This document shows, in pieces, positions 10,372 through 20,252 of a stretch of 64,000 nucleotides of DNA. The notes under the pieces are model-generated. The model was not told where the DNA came from and ran no database searches. It saw nothing but the letters and a program-made list of their open reading frames with translations. How positions within the stretch are numbered: the first letter of the stretch is position 1; each line of letters opens with the position of its first letter. A program made the translations under genes and the position numbers. The DNA is from Paenochrobactrum gallinarii (GTDB taxonomy: Bacteria; Pseudomonadota; Alphaproteobacteria; Rhizobiales; Rhizobiaceae), in assembly GCF_014205685.1 (NCBI RefSeq), contig NZ_JACIIU010000012.1:1-64000 (forward strand), given 5' to 3'.

Positions 10372-11660
10372 GTATTCAAGTTACCCGCCTGTCCAACGGG
10401 CTGACCATTGCCACGGACACAATGCCACATATTGAAAGTGTGGCATTGGGTATCTGGGTAAAAGCTGGAGCGCGCAACGAAGCGGAAAACCACCACGGCA
10501 TCGCACATCTTCTAGAACATATGGCCTTTAAAGGCACAGAAAACAGATCCGCATGGCAGATTGCCGCCGATATTGAAAATGTCGGCGGTGAGATCAATGC
10601 AGCCACCAGCGTTGAAACCACCTCTTATTATGCCCGTGTTATGCGCAACGATATGCCGCTTGCCATCGACATTCTGGCCGATATCATGACCAGCTCCAAG
10701 TTCGATGAAGACGAGCTGGAGCGCGAAAAACAGGTCATTATGCAGGAAATTGGTGCCGCGCATGACACGCCTGATGATATTGTTTTTGACCGTTTCACCG
10801 AAACGGCCTACCGCCACCAACCGATTGGCCGCGCTATTTTAGGTACACCTGAAACGGTTGCCGGTTTCACCTCGGCCGATCTGCGCAGCTATATGAATGA
10901 GCAATATAGTGCTGACCGTATGGTTGTAACGGCTGCCGGTGGTGTGGATCACGACGAATTTGTGCGTGAAGTAGAACAGCGCCTTGGCAGTTTCCGCTCC
11001 ACCAACACAGCACCAGTGCCAAACATTGCCACTTATGTTGGCGGTGATTTCCGCGAAGATCGTGACCTGATGGATGCACAATTGCTGTTAGGCTTTGAAG
11101 GTCGCGCCTATCATGTGCGTGATTTTTATGCCTCGCAATTGCTTTCTATGGTTCTTGGCGGCGGCATGTCCTCACGCCTTTTTCAGGAAGTGCGTGAAAA
11201 ACGCGGTCTGTGCTATTCAGTCTATGCCTTCCATTGGGGCTTTTCCGATACCGGCATTTTTGGCATCCATGCGGCAACCGGCCGTGATGAAATGGTTGAG
11301 CTCGTGCCTGTCATCATTGATGAATTGCACAAAGTATCCGACCATATCAGCATTGAAGAAGTTGATCGCGCCCGCGCACAATATCGCGCCGGCCTGTTGA
11401 TGGCACAAGAAAGCGCTTCCAGCCGTGCCGGACAATTGGCGCGCCAATTTATGCTTTATGGCCGCCCTGTTGACAATCAGGAGCTGATGGATCGCCTGTC
11501 GCTGATTACGCCGGAACGTCTGACCGATCTTGCCGGTCGTTTGTTTGTTGATACCAAGCCCACCATCGCAGCCGTTGGCCCGGTTGGTAAGCTGATGGAC
11601 TTCGACACATTGGGCAGCTCTTTGCACAAGCGCGTAAAAAAGCCTCAATTAGCAATTTAA
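10368..11660 (+). CDS. M16 family zinc metallopeptidase (processing-peptidase-like)
   Basis: A 430-residue peptidase of the pitrilysin/MPP family. The inverted zinc motif HLLEH gives His47, Glu50 and His51, with the distal acidic ligand in the ELEREKQVIMQEIGAA helix (about 120-136). The second half carries the inactive homologous domain with the R/Y loop (GLCYSVYAF). The protein is cytosolic, having no signal peptide. Alphaproteobacterial members resemble the mitochondrial beta-MPP subunit; the natural substrate is unknown. It overlaps thrC by 4 bases and is followed by a terminator. Confidence 0.94.
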   Translation: MSIQVTRLSNGLTIATDTMPHIESVALGIWVKAGARNEAENHHGIAHLLEHMAFKGTENRSAWQIAADIENVGGEINAATSVETTSYYARVMRNDMPLAIDILADIMTSSKFDEDELEREKQVIMQEIGAAHDTPDDIVFDRFTETAYRHQPIGRAILGTPETVAGFTSADLRSYMNEQYSADRMVVTAAGGVDHDEFVREVEQRLGSFRSTNTAPVPNIATYVGGDFREDRDLMDAQLLLGFEGRAYHVRDFYASQLLSMVLGGGMSSRLFQEVREKRGLCYSVYAFHWGFSDTGIFGIHAATGRDEMVELVPVIIDELHKVSDHISIEEVDRARAQYRAGLLMAQESASSRAGQLARQFMLYGRPVDNQELMDRLSLITPERLTDLAGRLFVDTKPTIAAVGPVGKLMDFDTLGSSLHKRVKKPQLAI

Positions 11661-11668
11661 CACATTAG

Positions 11669-11702
11669 AAAAGCCGGTAGCATAGCGCCGCCGGCTTTTT
11701 TA
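11669..11702 (+). terminator. Intrinsic terminator after M16 peptidase gene
   Basis: The stem AAAAGCCGG / CCGGCTTTT with a 13-base loop runs into a T-tract, 8 bases after the stop codon. Confidence 0.8.
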
Positions 11703-11754
11703 AATTCGCTTTTGACGGTTACAGGCTGAACGATATCCTCCTTAAGGCACATCC

Positions 11755-12351
11755 ATGATAGCTTTGCCCTTCATGCGCAATAACAGCCTGAAATTACAAG
11801 GAATAAAGGTTCATATCAGAGAGCCTTATTTAAGTGATTATCAGGCATGGAAAGTGCTGCGTGAAAAAAGCAGAGCATTTTTGACGCCATGGGAGCCGAC
11901 ATGGACACCGGATGTATTGGAAAAAAGTGCATTCCGGCACAGAATTCGCCACTATCAGGAAGAGATAAACAAAGGTACGACCTATCCTTTCTTCATCTTT
12001 CGTAATAGTGATCAGCAATTAGTCGGCGGCATAACGCTGAATAATATCAGGCGGGGTGTTGGGCAAAACGGAATGATCGGCTACTGGAGCGGCGTTCCTT
12101 ATGCAGGAAATGGCTATATGAGCGAAGCGCTTGCCTTAGTTATCCCCTTCGCATTTCAGCATCTTGGCTTGCACAGGCTTGAAGCTGCCTGTATTCCCAA
12201 TAATATACGTTCGATTAGTCTTCTCGAAAAAGCTGGATTTCAGCAAGAGGGTCTTTTGCGCTCTTATCTGAAAATCAACGGAAAATGGCAGGATCATATT
12301 CTTTTATCCCTGCTTGAAAGCGATAAATACAATATCGACAACAAGGTGTAA
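11755..12351 (+). CDS. GNAT acetyltransferase, RimJ-like
   Basis: A 198-residue GNAT protein of the RimJ/RimL type that acetylates N-termini of ribosomal or other proteins. Family marks are IREPYLSDYQAW at the N-terminus, the acetyl-CoA loop region YAGNGYMSEAL (about 121-131), LHRLEAACIPNNIRSISLLEKAGF (about 140-165) and the closing LLRSYLKINGKWQDHILLSLL. The target cannot be predicted. ATG codons at 11755 and 11773 are both possible; the first is kept. The stop lies 4 bases before the GTG of the GGDEF/EAL gene, so the two genes are cotranscribed. Confidence 0.9.
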   Translation: MIALPFMRNNSLKLQGIKVHIREPYLSDYQAWKVLREKSRAFLTPWEPTWTPDVLEKSAFRHRIRHYQEEINKGTTYPFFIFRNSDQQLVGGITLNNIRRGVGQNGMIGYWSGVPYAGNGYMSEALALVIPFAFQHLGLHRLEAACIPNNIRSISLLEKAGFQQEGLLRSYLKINGKWQDHILLSLLESDKYNIDNKV

Positions 12352-12355
12352 AACA

Positions 12356-15352
12356 GTGCCGGCAATTAAAAGCTATCGCAACAAAGCCCTGAAAAGGCTG
12401 AATTTAATGGCTCAATTTGCTGCCTTGATGATCACGCTTGTACTGACAAGTTTTATTGCCACGCCGGCTCTTGCTGTCGAGCCCATCAAAATTTCCAAAA
12501 GTGATGTTGCTCTTGATCTCACTCGTGCTGTCGAGATCTTCCGCAATCAGGGCGAAAGCGTTCAGGTTTCAACTGCTCCCGGCCCTGATGGAATTGTGCG
12601 CCGTATTGAAGTGCAGGCTGACGGCAAAAGCCGCTCATCGGGTGACTGGGCGGCTTTTGCCATTGCCAATCCGACTGATGAGCAGATCGACCGGCTGATT
12701 GTCGCGCCGCATTTCCGCTTGGTCAATTCCGGTATTGTCTGGCCTGATCTGGGCTCCAACCGCATCAATTCTATCACGCCGAGTGAGGGTTTTGCGCTTG
12801 ATCGCCAGCCAAGCCCTGATGCCGACGTGTTCCGCATCACCATCAATCCGGGCACAGTTGTTACTTTTGTTGCCGAACTTGCCTCCACCAATCTGCCACA
12901 GGTCTATCTGTGGGAGCCGGATGCTTATAAAGACACCGTTAACTCCTACACGCTTTATCGCGGCATTCTGCTTGGTATTTCCGGCCTGCTGGCCTTGTTC
13001 CTCACCATTTTGTTTGTGGTCAAAGGAACATCGCTTTTTCCGGCAACCGCAGCCCTTGCATGGGCAGTCCTTGCCTATATTTGCGTTGATTTCGGCTTCT
13101 GGACAAAGCTGATTGCCATCACTCCCGGCAATGAACAAGTCTGGCGTGCCGGCACTGAAGTTGCCCTTGCCGCCTCGCTCGTCATTTTTCTTTTTACCTA
13201 TCTCAACCTCAACCGCTGGCATGACCATTTCAGCTATGGTGCGGTGACATGGGTGCTTGGCCTGTTAGCGCTTGCCGGTGTTGCTATTTTCGACCCGCCA
13301 ATTGCCTCCGGTATTGCCCGTATATCACTGGCGCTCACCGTTGTCAGCGGCATCTGCCTCATCGGCTATCTGGCGCTCAAAGGCTATGACCGCGCCATTA
13401 TGCTGATACCGGCATGGTTGCTTATTCTGATCTGGCTGATCGGCGGCTGGATGACAGTGACCGGCCTTGTCGATAACGATATTGTGCAGCCTGCACTCGG
13501 GGGCGGCCTCGTGCTGATCGTTCTGCTCATTGGTTTTACCGTGATGCAGCACGCTTTTGCCGGTGGCGCAATGCAGCTTGGCCTGCTCTCTGACATGGAG
13601 CGTCAGGCGCTCGCCGTGATCGGTGCCGGTGATATTGTCTGGGATTGGGATGTGCCGCGTGACCGCGTAACCACCACGCCTGATATTGCGCATTATTTAG
13701 GTAGCAGCGCCAGTTCCTTGCAAAGTGCAGTGCGCAACTGGTTGCCGGTGATGCATGGTGATGATCGTGACCGTTTCCGCGCAACATTGGACGCGCTGCT
13801 TGAAAACCGTCGCGGCAAAATCAGCCAGACCTTCCGTCTGCGCGCTAATGACGGCCATTATCACTGGTATTCGCTGCGTGCGCGTCCTGTTATCGGCCTT
13901 GATGGCGAAGTGGTGCGTTGTGTCGGCACACTTGTTAACGTCACCGAACAGAAGAAAGCCGAAGAGCGCCTGTTGCATGATGCGGTGCATGATAATCTCA
14001 CCGGTCTGCCTAACCGCGAATTGTTCCTTGATCGCTTAAACAGCGTGATGAACATGGCGCAGGAAGAAATCCGCTTCCGCCCGACTGTTTTCATCATCAA
14101 TATCGATCGCTTTAAGCAGGTCAATGACAGCCTCGGTATGTCGGCAGGTGACACCATCCTGCTCACAATTTCGCGCCGTCTGTTCCGCCTGCTCAAACCG
14201 CAAGATACCCTATCGCGCCTCTCCTCCGACCAGTTTGGTTTGCTGCTGGCCTCTGAAAGTGATCCGGCACGTATTGCGGCCTTTGCTGAGGCGCTGCGTC
14301 AGGCTGTGCGTGCGCCGATTGCCTATGCCAAGCGCGAAATCGTGCTGACCGCTTCTGTTGGCCTTATCAGCTGGACAAAAGCTGCCACCAGTGCCGAAAA
14401 TTTCGTCAAGGATGCAGAGCTTGCCATGTATCAGGCCAAGCGCTGTGGCGGCGATAAAATCGAGCCGTTCCGTCCGGCATTGCGTGAAATCGGCAGTGAT
14501 AAATTGCAGCTCGAATCTGATCTGCGCCGCGCCATTGAACGTGAGGAAATCAGCCTCGCCTATCAGCCGATCGTGCGTCTTTCAGATGGAATGGTTGCCG
14601 GTTTTGAAGCATTGATGCGTTGGGATCATCCAAGACGCGGGCCGATTTCGCCATCAGAGTTTATTCCGATTGCAGAAAATTCAGGACTCATCATCCAGCT
14701 TGGCATGTTTGCCATGCAAAAAGCAGCCGAAACTCTTTCTAACTGGCAGGAGCAATTCCCGAAATTTGATCTCTTTGTTTCGGTCAACCTCTCCAGCACG
14801 CAGCTTATCCGTCAGGATCTCATCAGTGATGTGCGTTCGGTAATCTCGCGTATTCATTTGCAACCGGGCAGTCTGAAACTGGAACTGACCGAATCCGTTT
14901 TGATGGAAAATCCTGAGCAGTCCACCCATGTGCTCAATCGTTTGAAGACAATGGGCATCGGCTTGTCACTGGATGATTTCGGCACGGGCTATTCGTCACT
15001 TTCCTATCTGACCCGCTTCCCGTTCGATATTATCAAAATCGACCGTTCTTTTGTCATCGGCGACCAGCCACAGAAAAACACGTTGCTGCGCTCCATCATC
15101 AGCATGGCACATGATCTGGGACTTGCGGTTGTAACCGAAGGCGTTGAGAGCGAGCATGATGCAGAACATCTGGCGCAGATCGGTTGCGAATATGTTCAAA
15201 GTTTCATGTTCGGTGAGCCGATGATGGTTGATGATGCGACCCTTATCCTGACCCAGCAGGGAATGGAAAAAGAACAAGCACCGGATCAGAGCACAGATGA
15301 AGAAACAATGCCAGAAGATGAACCACCGGCAGAGCAAACTGAAAAAGCTTAA
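12356..15352 (+). CDS. Membrane PAS-GGDEF-EAL protein with degenerate GGDEF, likely c-di-GMP phosphodiesterase
   Basis: A protein of 998 residues: signal-like first helix ending ATPALA (about residue 40), a periplasmic beta-rich domain, about seven membrane helices (about 205-410), PAS (about 425-540), GGDEF (about 550-715) and EAL (about 730-970). The GGDEF signature reads SSDQF at 14222-14236 (residue 623), so cyclase activity is unlikely. The EAL motifs EALMRW (residue 751), ELTESVLM, LDDFGTGYSSL and EGVESEHD are intact, implying hydrolysis of c-di-GMP. The frame is open from 12314 inside the GNAT gene, but the GTG at 12356 has AAGGTG 7 bases upstream and is preferred. Synteny beside thrC suggests it matches a Brucella GGDEF/EAL phosphodiesterase. 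Confidence 0.93.
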   Translation: MPAIKSYRNKALKRLNLMAQFAALMITLVLTSFIATPALAVEPIKISKSDVALDLTRAVEIFRNQGESVQVSTAPGPDGIVRRIEVQADGKSRSSGDWAAFAIANPTDEQIDRLIVAPHFRLVNSGIVWPDLGSNRINSITPSEGFALDRQPSPDADVFRITINPGTVVTFVAELASTNLPQVYLWEPDAYKDTVNSYTLYRGILLGISGLLALFLTILFVVKGTSLFPATAALAWAVLAYICVDFGFWTKLIAITPGNEQVWRAGTEVALAASLVIFLFTYLNLNRWHDHFSYGAVTWVLGLLALAGVAIFDPPIASGIARISLALTVVSGICLIGYLALKGYDRAIMLIPAWLLILIWLIGGWMTVTGLVDNDIVQPALGGGLVLIVLLIGFTVMQHAFAGGAMQLGLLSDMERQALAVIGAGDIVWDWDVPRDRVTTTPDIAHYLGSSASSLQSAVRNWLPVMHGDDRDRFRATLDALLENRRGKISQTFRLRANDGHYHWYSLRARPVIGLDGEVVRCVGTLVNVTEQKKAEERLLHDAVHDNLTGLPNRELFLDRLNSVMNMAQEEIRFRPTVFIINIDRFKQVNDSLGMSAGDTILLTISRRLFRLLKPQDTLSRLSSDQFGLLLASESDPARIAAFAEALRQAVRAPIAYAKREIVLTASVGLISWTKAATSAENFVKDAELAMYQAKRCGGDKIEPFRPALREIGSDKLQLESDLRRAIEREEISLAYQPIVRLSDGMVAGFEALMRWDHPRRGPISPSEFIPIAENSGLIIQLGMFAMQKAAETLSNWQEQFPKFDLFVSVNLSSTQLIRQDLISDVRSVISRIHLQPGSLKLELTESVLMENPEQSTHVLNRLKTMGIGLSLDDFGTGYSSLSYLTRFPFDIIKIDRSFVIGDQPQKNTLLRSIISMAHDLGLAVVTEGVESEHDAEHLAQIGCEYVQSFMFGEPMMVDDATLILTQQGMEKEQAPDQSTDEETMPEDEPPAEQTEKA

Positions 15353-15360
15353 ATGATTTA

Positions 15361-15392
15361 AAAAAAACTGACCGTCTCCGGTCAGTTTTTTT
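15361..15392. terminator. Bidirectional terminator between GGDEF/EAL gene and yqgE
   Basis: The A-run plus ACTGACC / GGTCAGT stem, with a 6-base loop and a following T-run, sits between two convergent genes and can act on both strands. Confidence 0.85.
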
Positions 15393-15412
15393 GTTTCATC
15401 ATTTTAAAGGCT

Positions 15413-16036
15413 TCAGGCTCTTCCGGCACTGGTCACAAGGCGGGAAATATCAACGCCGATTTCCGACAATAGCCGTTCATATTGGCTGCTGATATCGCCA
15501 TCAAACAAAAGGGCATTATTCGCCGGACATGTCAGCCAGCCATTTTGCGCCAGTTCCGCCTCCAGCTGCCCTGCCCCCCAGCCAGAATAACCAAGCGTCA
15601 TAATGGCTTGGCGCGGGCCCTTATCGTCATAAATAGCGCGGACAATATCGACCGTTGCGGTCATAGAAACATCTTCGGCAACCGGCATGGTGGAAGAAAC
15701 ACTATAATCACTCGAATGGATAACAAAGCCGCGATTTTTATCCACCGGCCCGCCATTGCGGATCATCAGCTTGCGTTGATGGTCAGGCAGAATAATCGCA
15801 TCTTCTTCTTTGATGATACCAATCTGCTCCAGCAAATCGGTAAAGCCAATCGACTGTTGCTGATTGATGATAAAGCCCATTGCACCTTCCGGTGAATGCG
15901 CACAAATATAAACAACTGAACGAGCAAATTGCTCATCCACCATATTGGGCATGGCCAGCAAAAACTGACCATTTAAAAAACCATTTTGCAGTTCTTCAGC
16001 TTTACTAATCTTTACCTCCTGCCTTTCAACGCACAA
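15413..16036 (-). CDS. YqgE/AlgH family protein (DUF179)
   Basis: A soluble protein of about 200 residues from the YqgE/AlgH family. Marks are [38 protein letters not shown] and [20 protein letters not shown]. Its biochemical role is not established. The start is odd: the outermost start codon (TTG at 16036) has no ribosome binding site, whereas an ATT at 16008-16006 has AGGAGG (16020-16015) at an ideal 6-base distance, and no ATG or GTG lies near it. The true product may therefore begin at ATT (198 residues). A convergent terminator separates it from the GGDEF/EAL gene. Confidence 0.9.
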   Translation of the reverse strand: MCVERQEVKISKAEELQNGFLNGQFLLAMPNMVDEQFARSVVYICAHSPEGAMGFIINQQQSIGFTDLLEQIGIIKEEDAIILPDHQRKLMIRNGGPVDKNRGFVIHSSDYSVSSTMPVAEDVSMTATVDIVRAIYDDKGPRQAIMTLGYSGWGAGQLEAELAQNGWLTCPANNALLFDGDISSQYERLLSEIGVDISRLVTSAGRA

Positions 16037-16304
16037 CAGGTGAGACCTTAGCTTGCCAGACTAACCGACCAACATATTACTCGTCATTTCTGATAAACCT
16101 AAACTCTGTCTTAATCGCGACCGGCTGTCAATTTTTCTGAATGCTAAAATAACTTTTAAGCGCATTCCTAAAATCGCAAGCGACAAGATTTCAAAAATTT
16201 TTACCAAAAAGATTTGTAAATATTTCACTTGAACACAAGCAGTAAACTCGACTTAACTGTTCATGATACCTATATAAGAAAGACCATATTCAGGGAGACC
16301 CAAC

Positions 16305-16790
16305 ATGACCATCAAAGTCGGCGACAAACTGCCAAATGCAACTTTCAAAGTGAAAACCAGTGACGGCGTTAAAGATGTCACCACTGATGAGGTTTTCAAG
16401 GGCAAAAAGGTTGTGCTCTTCGCAGTGCCGGGTGCTTTTACCCCAACCTGCACCATGAGCCATCTGCCGGGCTTCCTCGATAATTTTGATGCGATCAAAG
16501 CCAAAGGCGTCGACACTGTAGCCGTCACTGCCGTCAACGACGTATTTGTCATGAATGCGTGGGCAAACAGCACCGGTGCACAGGATAAAATCACATTCCT
16601 CGCCGATGGCAGCGCACAATTTGCCAAGGCAGCAGGTCTTGATATCGATTTCACCGGTGGCGGCATGGGCGTACGCTCCAAGCGCTATTCAGCCGTGATC
16701 GAAGATGGTGTGGTAAAAGTTCTCAACATTGAAGAACAGCCAGGTCAGGCGGTCACATCCGCTGCATCCGCACTGCTGGAACAGCTTTAA
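16305..16790 (+). CDS. Peroxiredoxin, Prx5 type (thiol/glutaredoxin-dependent)
   Basis: A 161-residue cytosolic peroxidase reducing H2O2 and organic peroxides. The peroxidatic cysteine is Cys49 in PGAFTPTCTMSHLPGF, the Prx5/AhpE-like signature; no second conserved cysteine near the C-terminus is present, so it is probably a 1-Cys enzyme recycled by glutathione/glutaredoxin. A GGGAG lies 7 bases before the ATG. The 268-base upstream gap is AT-rich and holds the promoter; no OxyR site could be identified. A very strong hairpin follows. Confidence 0.94.
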   Translation: MTIKVGDKLPNATFKVKTSDGVKDVTTDEVFKGKKVVLFAVPGAFTPTCTMSHLPGFLDNFDAIKAKGVDTVAVTAVNDVFVMNAWANSTGAQDKITFLADGSAQFAKAAGLDIDFTGGGMGVRSKRYSAVIEDGVVKVLNIEEQPGQAVTSAASALLEQL

Positions 16791-16794
16791 AAAT

Positions 16795-16832
16795 AAAGGG
16801 CAGATCATGGATTTCATGATCTGCCCTTTTTC
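16795..16832. terminator. Strong bidirectional terminator between peroxiredoxin and rnhA
   Basis: A perfect 15-bp stem (AAAGGGCAGATCATG / CATGATCTGCCCTTT) with a 5-base loop and T-runs on both strands. It ends the peroxiredoxin gene on the plus strand and the long cox-to-rnhA run on the minus strand. Confidence 0.9.
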
Positions 16833-16851
16833 TTAAAAACGCCTTAGCCGC

Positions 16852-17322
16852 TTACTTGACTTTAAGCGATGTAAAAGCAGGCTTATAGGGTTTAAACGGC
16901 TCCATGCCTGCGCGTGCCAGTTCATCGGCGCGCTCATTTTCCGGATGCCCTGCATGGCCTTTAACCCAATGCCATTTGACATCATGCGCTTTACGCGCCT
17001 CATCCAGCTCCTGCCATAATTCGGCATTTTTAACCGGCTTTTTCGCAGCTGTCTTCCAGCCATTGCGCTTCCAGCCCTCAATCCAGCTGGAAATGCCATC
17101 ACGCACATAAACGCTATCGGTATAAAGATCGACACGGCAAGGCTGTTTCAAAGCCTTGAGTGCCGAAATAGCGGCCATCAGCTCCATACGATTATTCGTC
17201 GTATCCGCTTCGCCGCCCTTCAGCTCTTTTTCATTACCATTCCAACGCAGCACAACGCCCCAGCCCCCCGGTCCCGGATTGCCTGAACATGCACCATCAG
17301 TGAAAGCCTGTATCTCTTTCAC
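16852..17322 (-). CDS. rnhA: Ribonuclease HI
   Basis: A 156-residue enzyme cleaving the RNA strand of RNA-DNA hybrids. The metal-binding acids are visible in order: Asp in [15 protein letters not shown], Glu in [10 protein letters not shown], Asp in LYTDSVYV and Asp in [12 protein letters not shown]; the handle region ([20 protein letters not shown]) is present. It starts at GTG (17322) overlapping the thrB stop as GTGA, so it is translationally coupled to homoserine kinase, an order typical of Rhizobiales. Confidence 0.97.
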   Translation of the reverse strand: MKEIQAFTDGACSGNPGPGGWGVVLRWNGNEKELKGGEADTTNNRMELMAAISALKALKQPCRVDLYTDSVYVRDGISSWIEGWKRNGWKTAAKKPVKNAELWQELDEARKAHDVKWHWVKGHAGHPENERADELARAGMEPFKPYKPAFTSLKVK

Positions 17323-18311
17323 GCCTGCTCTCCGCTTGTTACAACGAGACGGGGCAAGCCATATTCGCAGGCATTTTCCACCTGACGGTGGAAGCGCAAT
17401 TTGCGCACATATTCCATCGGGTCTTTTTTAACCACGAAAGTGCCATCCGGTACTGTCAGCCAGTCATAAAGACGGGTGAGCATGAAACGCAGGGCAGCAC
17501 CGCGTGAAAGCACCGGCAAAGCTTCTGTCTCAGCAACAGACAATGGCCGCACCGAATTATACCCGCGCAGCAACGCAGCACCCTTGGTTTGGTTATAAGA
17601 GTGGTCTTTTTCAAAGCACCATGCATTGAGACATACAGCAACATCATAGGCCAGAATATCCGTACAGGCGAAATAGAAGTCGATAAAGCCTGACAATTTG
17701 CCATTCAGAAAGAAGACATTATCCGGAAACAGATCGGCATGGATAACACCGCGTGGCAAATCTTGCGGCCAGCTGGCTTCCAGATAGGCTAAATCCGCTT
17801 CCACTTCATCGATAAGAGCTGGCTCGATCTTATCGGCATGAGCCAAAGATTGCTGCCATAATGGCCGCCAATTATCGACAGTTAAGCCATTCTTACGCTC
17901 CATAGTGAAGCTTTGACCGGCCAGATGCATTTGAGCCAGGCCGACACCCAATGCTTCGCAATGTTCAGCGGCAGGTTTACGCAGCCACATGCCTTCCAAA
18001 AAGGTGACAATAGCGGCCGGACGGCCAGCCAGTTCACCAATCATCTCGCCATTACCGGCAACAACCGGCTGCGGGCATTCCAATCCTTCAGCAGAAAGAT
18101 GCTGCATGAGTTTTAAGAAAAACGGCAATTCCTGCGGGTTTACCCGCTTTTCATAAAGGGTCAGAATAAAAGCGCCAGCCGTCGTATGAAGCAGATAATT
18201 GGTGTTTTCGACACCTTCAGCAATGCCCTTATAAGAAGTCAGCGTGCCGATATTGTAATTGCTTAAAAACGCAGCAAGCTCGACTTCATTAATATCCGTG
18301 TAAACGGCCAT
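17319..18311 (-). CDS. thrB: Homoserine kinase, choline-kinase-like fold
   Basis: Phosphorylates L-homoserine ahead of threonine synthase (thrC, 8956-10371). The 330-residue protein belongs to the APH/choline-kinase-like type II homoserine kinases, not the GHMP type. The Brenner motif is [14 protein letters not shown] (about 192-205), followed by the metal-binding [11 protein letters not shown]. The N-terminus [19 protein letters not shown] is the family start and GGGGAAGA lies upstream. It is followed by coupled rnhA and preceded by ispH across 54 bases. Confidence 0.96.
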   Translation of the reverse strand: MAVYTDINEVELAAFLSNYNIGTLTSYKGIAEGVENTNYLLHTTAGAFILTLYEKRVNPQELPFFLKLMQHLSAEGLECPQPVVAGNGEMIGELAGRPAAIVTFLEGMWLRKPAAEHCEALGVGLAQMHLAGQSFTMERKNGLTVDNWRPLWQQSLAHADKIEPALIDEVEADLAYLEASWPQDLPRGVIHADLFPDNVFFLNGKLSGFIDFYFACTDILAYDVAVCLNAWCFEKDHSYNQTKGAALLRGYNSVRPLSVAETEALPVLSRGAALRFMLTRLYDWLTVPDGTFVVKKDPMEYVRKLRFHRQVENACEYGLPRLVVTSGEQA

Positions 18312-18365
18312 AAATATTCTTCCCCTCAGCCAAGCTTGTGCTCAACTGTTATCAGTCTTTTTCAA

Positions 18366-19379
18366 TTAGCGCTCACCGTTAACGAATGCCATGTCCTGCA
18401 CGGTCAGATCAACATCACGCAACTGACGATTCACCAAAAAGTTTTCAGTTTCAACCGTTGTGATGGCCAGCTCGATCTGCACTTCAAAACGCGATTTAAA
18501 CGCTTCGATAATCTCGTTAACAATGATTTCCGGCGCAGATGCACCAGCAGACAGGCCAAGCACTGAAATATTGCCAAGGCCATCCCAGTCAATTTCGTCG
18601 GCACGCTGCACCAGCAAAGATTTTTTCGCCCCCGCCCGTTCAGCAACCTCCACCAAGCGCTTGGAGTTGGATGAGTTAGGCGCACCAACAATCAAGAACA
18701 AATCACAACCCGGAGCTGCCTCTTTCACGGCTTCCTGACGATTGGTCGTCGCATAGCAGATAGATTCGGCAGCAGGTGCCAACAGGTTTGGAAAGCGTTT
18801 TTGTAGCTCGGCAACAATGCCCGCCGTATCATCCACCGACAATGTGGTCTGCGTGACAAAGCCCAGATTATCAGGATCAGCAAATACACAATTACGGGCA
18901 TCTTCAACGGTTTCAACCAGTGTGACCGCGCCTTCCGGCAACTGCCCCATAGTGCCGATAACTTCCGGATGGCCGGAATGGCCGATCAGAATGACATGAC
19001 GCCCCTGACGCTCATGACGCATAGCTTGCTTGTGCACTTTGGATACAAGCGGACATGTTGCATCCAGATAGAAAAGATTTTTAGCTTCCGCATCTGCCGG
19101 CACCGATTGCGGCACGCCATGCGCTGAAAAAACCACCGGCTGTTCGCGATGTTCAAGCGGAATTTCATGCAGTTCTTCAACAAAAACCGCACCACGTGCT
19201 TGCAGACCTTCAACCACGTAACGGTTATGCACGATTTCATGACGCACATAGACCGGCGCGCCATATTTTTTCAAAGCCAGAATGACGATCTGAATAGCGC
19301 GGTCAACACCAGCGCAAAAACCGCGTGGGCCACAGAGACGAATTTCCAGTTTCGGGCGCTGTTCCACGTTTAAGGACAT
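18366..19379 (-). CDS. ispH: 4-hydroxy-3-methylbut-2-enyl diphosphate reductase IspH
   Basis: Last enzyme of the MEP isoprenoid pathway (also served here by dxs and ispE), an iron-sulphur reductase giving IPP and DMAPP. The three cluster cysteines are Cys22 ([12 protein letters not shown]), Cys109 ([11 protein letters not shown]) and Cys208 ([10 protein letters not shown]), spaced as in E. coli. The frame is open back to a TTG at 19433, but ATG 19379 ([10 protein letters not shown]) has GAAGAG 9 bases upstream and fits the family; ATG 19385 is an alternative. It sits between surf1 and thrB on the same strand. Confidence 0.96.
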   Translation of the reverse strand: MSLNVEQRPKLEIRLCGPRGFCAGVDRAIQIVILALKKYGAPVYVRHEIVHNRYVVEGLQARGAVFVEELHEIPLEHREQPVVFSAHGVPQSVPADAEAKNLFYLDATCPLVSKVHKQAMRHERQGRHVILIGHSGHPEVIGTMGQLPEGAVTLVETVEDARNCVFADPDNLGFVTQTTLSVDDTAGIVAELQKRFPNLLAPAAESICYATTNRQEAVKEAAPGCDLFLIVGAPNSSNSKRLVEVAERAGAKKSLLVQRADEIDWDGLGNISVLGLSAGASAPEIIVNEIIEAFKSRFEVQIELAITTVETENFLVNRQLRDVDLTVQDMAFVNGER

Positions 19380-19489
19380 AATCATGATCTCTTCATTCAA
19401 GGCGTCATCAACCGTGCTTTGCTGAGCCAGCAAAACAATCTATTCAGGAGTTGGGCTTAGCGCCGCTAAAAGTCAAGCTTTAAGCGTGA

Positions 19490-20251
19490 TTATGACGTGG
19501 TTTTAGGATAGCGCCAACGCCACAGATAAGCCCCCACCACTGCGGTGAGTGCCAAAGCCAGACCATACCATGTGACGGCATATTCCAGATGCTTGTTCGG
19601 CAGCTCAATATTAGTGACGCCCCCCATCGGCAAAATACCGGGATTGGGTGTATCATCAGCATCAATAAAGAAAGGAACCAGTGTTTCCAGATCAGGCACA
19701 CCACCGGTTTCCGCCATCACAGCCCAGTCTTTCCAATAAAAGATATTTTGTGCCGGATCATTATCAGGCACAAAACTGGAGGGTTTCACCTCAAGACGAT
19801 CACGCGCCAGCCCTGTAATCGTCACGGGGCCATCCAATTGCCCTTCAAGTCGTGTTTGCGGATCTTTACGGCCATAAGGCACAAAGCCGCGATTGATCAG
19901 CACAAAACGCCCGTCTTCCATCTGCATCGGCGTATAGACATAAAATCCGGCCTCACCTTTAAAGGTCGCCAGAAAATGCCTCTCGCCCTCATGCATGAAT
20001 GTACCGGTGACCATGACCGGCCGATATTCAACGCTGCCCGTCTGTTTTAAAATATCTTCCATCACGGCCACCGAAACCGGTGGCGCTTTGATATTTTCAG
20101 TAATGGAAGCCAGCAGTTGCTCTTTCCAGAACAGGCGCTTGACCTGCCATGTGCCAAGGCTCAGCAAAATCCCTAAACAGATAAGATAGACAACAATCAC
20201 GCCCCACGGAAATCTGCGTGTGTCGGGCTTGCAGCGTTTGGTGACCTGCAT
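19490..20251 (-). CDS. SURF1 family cytochrome oxidase assembly protein
   Basis: A two-helix inner-membrane protein that helps insert haem a into oxidase subunit I. TM1 lies at about residues 15-38 of the product, the large periplasmic loop carries the SURF1 blocks YRPVMVTGTFMHE and VLINRGFVPYGRKDP, and TM2 (about 228-247) is in HLEYAVTWYGLALALTAVVGAYLW. The frame is open to 20284 inside the preceding DUF983 gene, but the ATG at 20251, one base after the DUF983 stop, is the likely start (253 residues). It is part of the cytochrome oxidase gene run. Confidence 0.93.
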   Translation of the reverse strand: MQVTKRCKPDTRRFPWGVIVVYLICLGILLSLGTWQVKRLFWKEQLLASITENIKAPPVSVAVMEDILKQTGSVEYRPVMVTGTFMHEGERHFLATFKGEAGFYVYTPMQMEDGRFVLINRGFVPYGRKDPQTRLEGQLDGPVTITGLARDRLEVKPSSFVPDNDPAQNIFYWKDWAVMAETGGVPDLETLVPFFIDADDTPNPGILPMGGVTNIELPNKHLEYAVTWYGLALALTAVVGAYLWRWRYPKTTS

Positions 20252-20252
20252 A

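Noticed and set aside
12635-13228. 197-codon minus-strand frame inside the GGDEF/EAL gene
   Set aside because: Opposite to the membrane-helix region; low-complexity composition rich in Gly, Lys and Asn is typical of antisense to hydrophobic codons.
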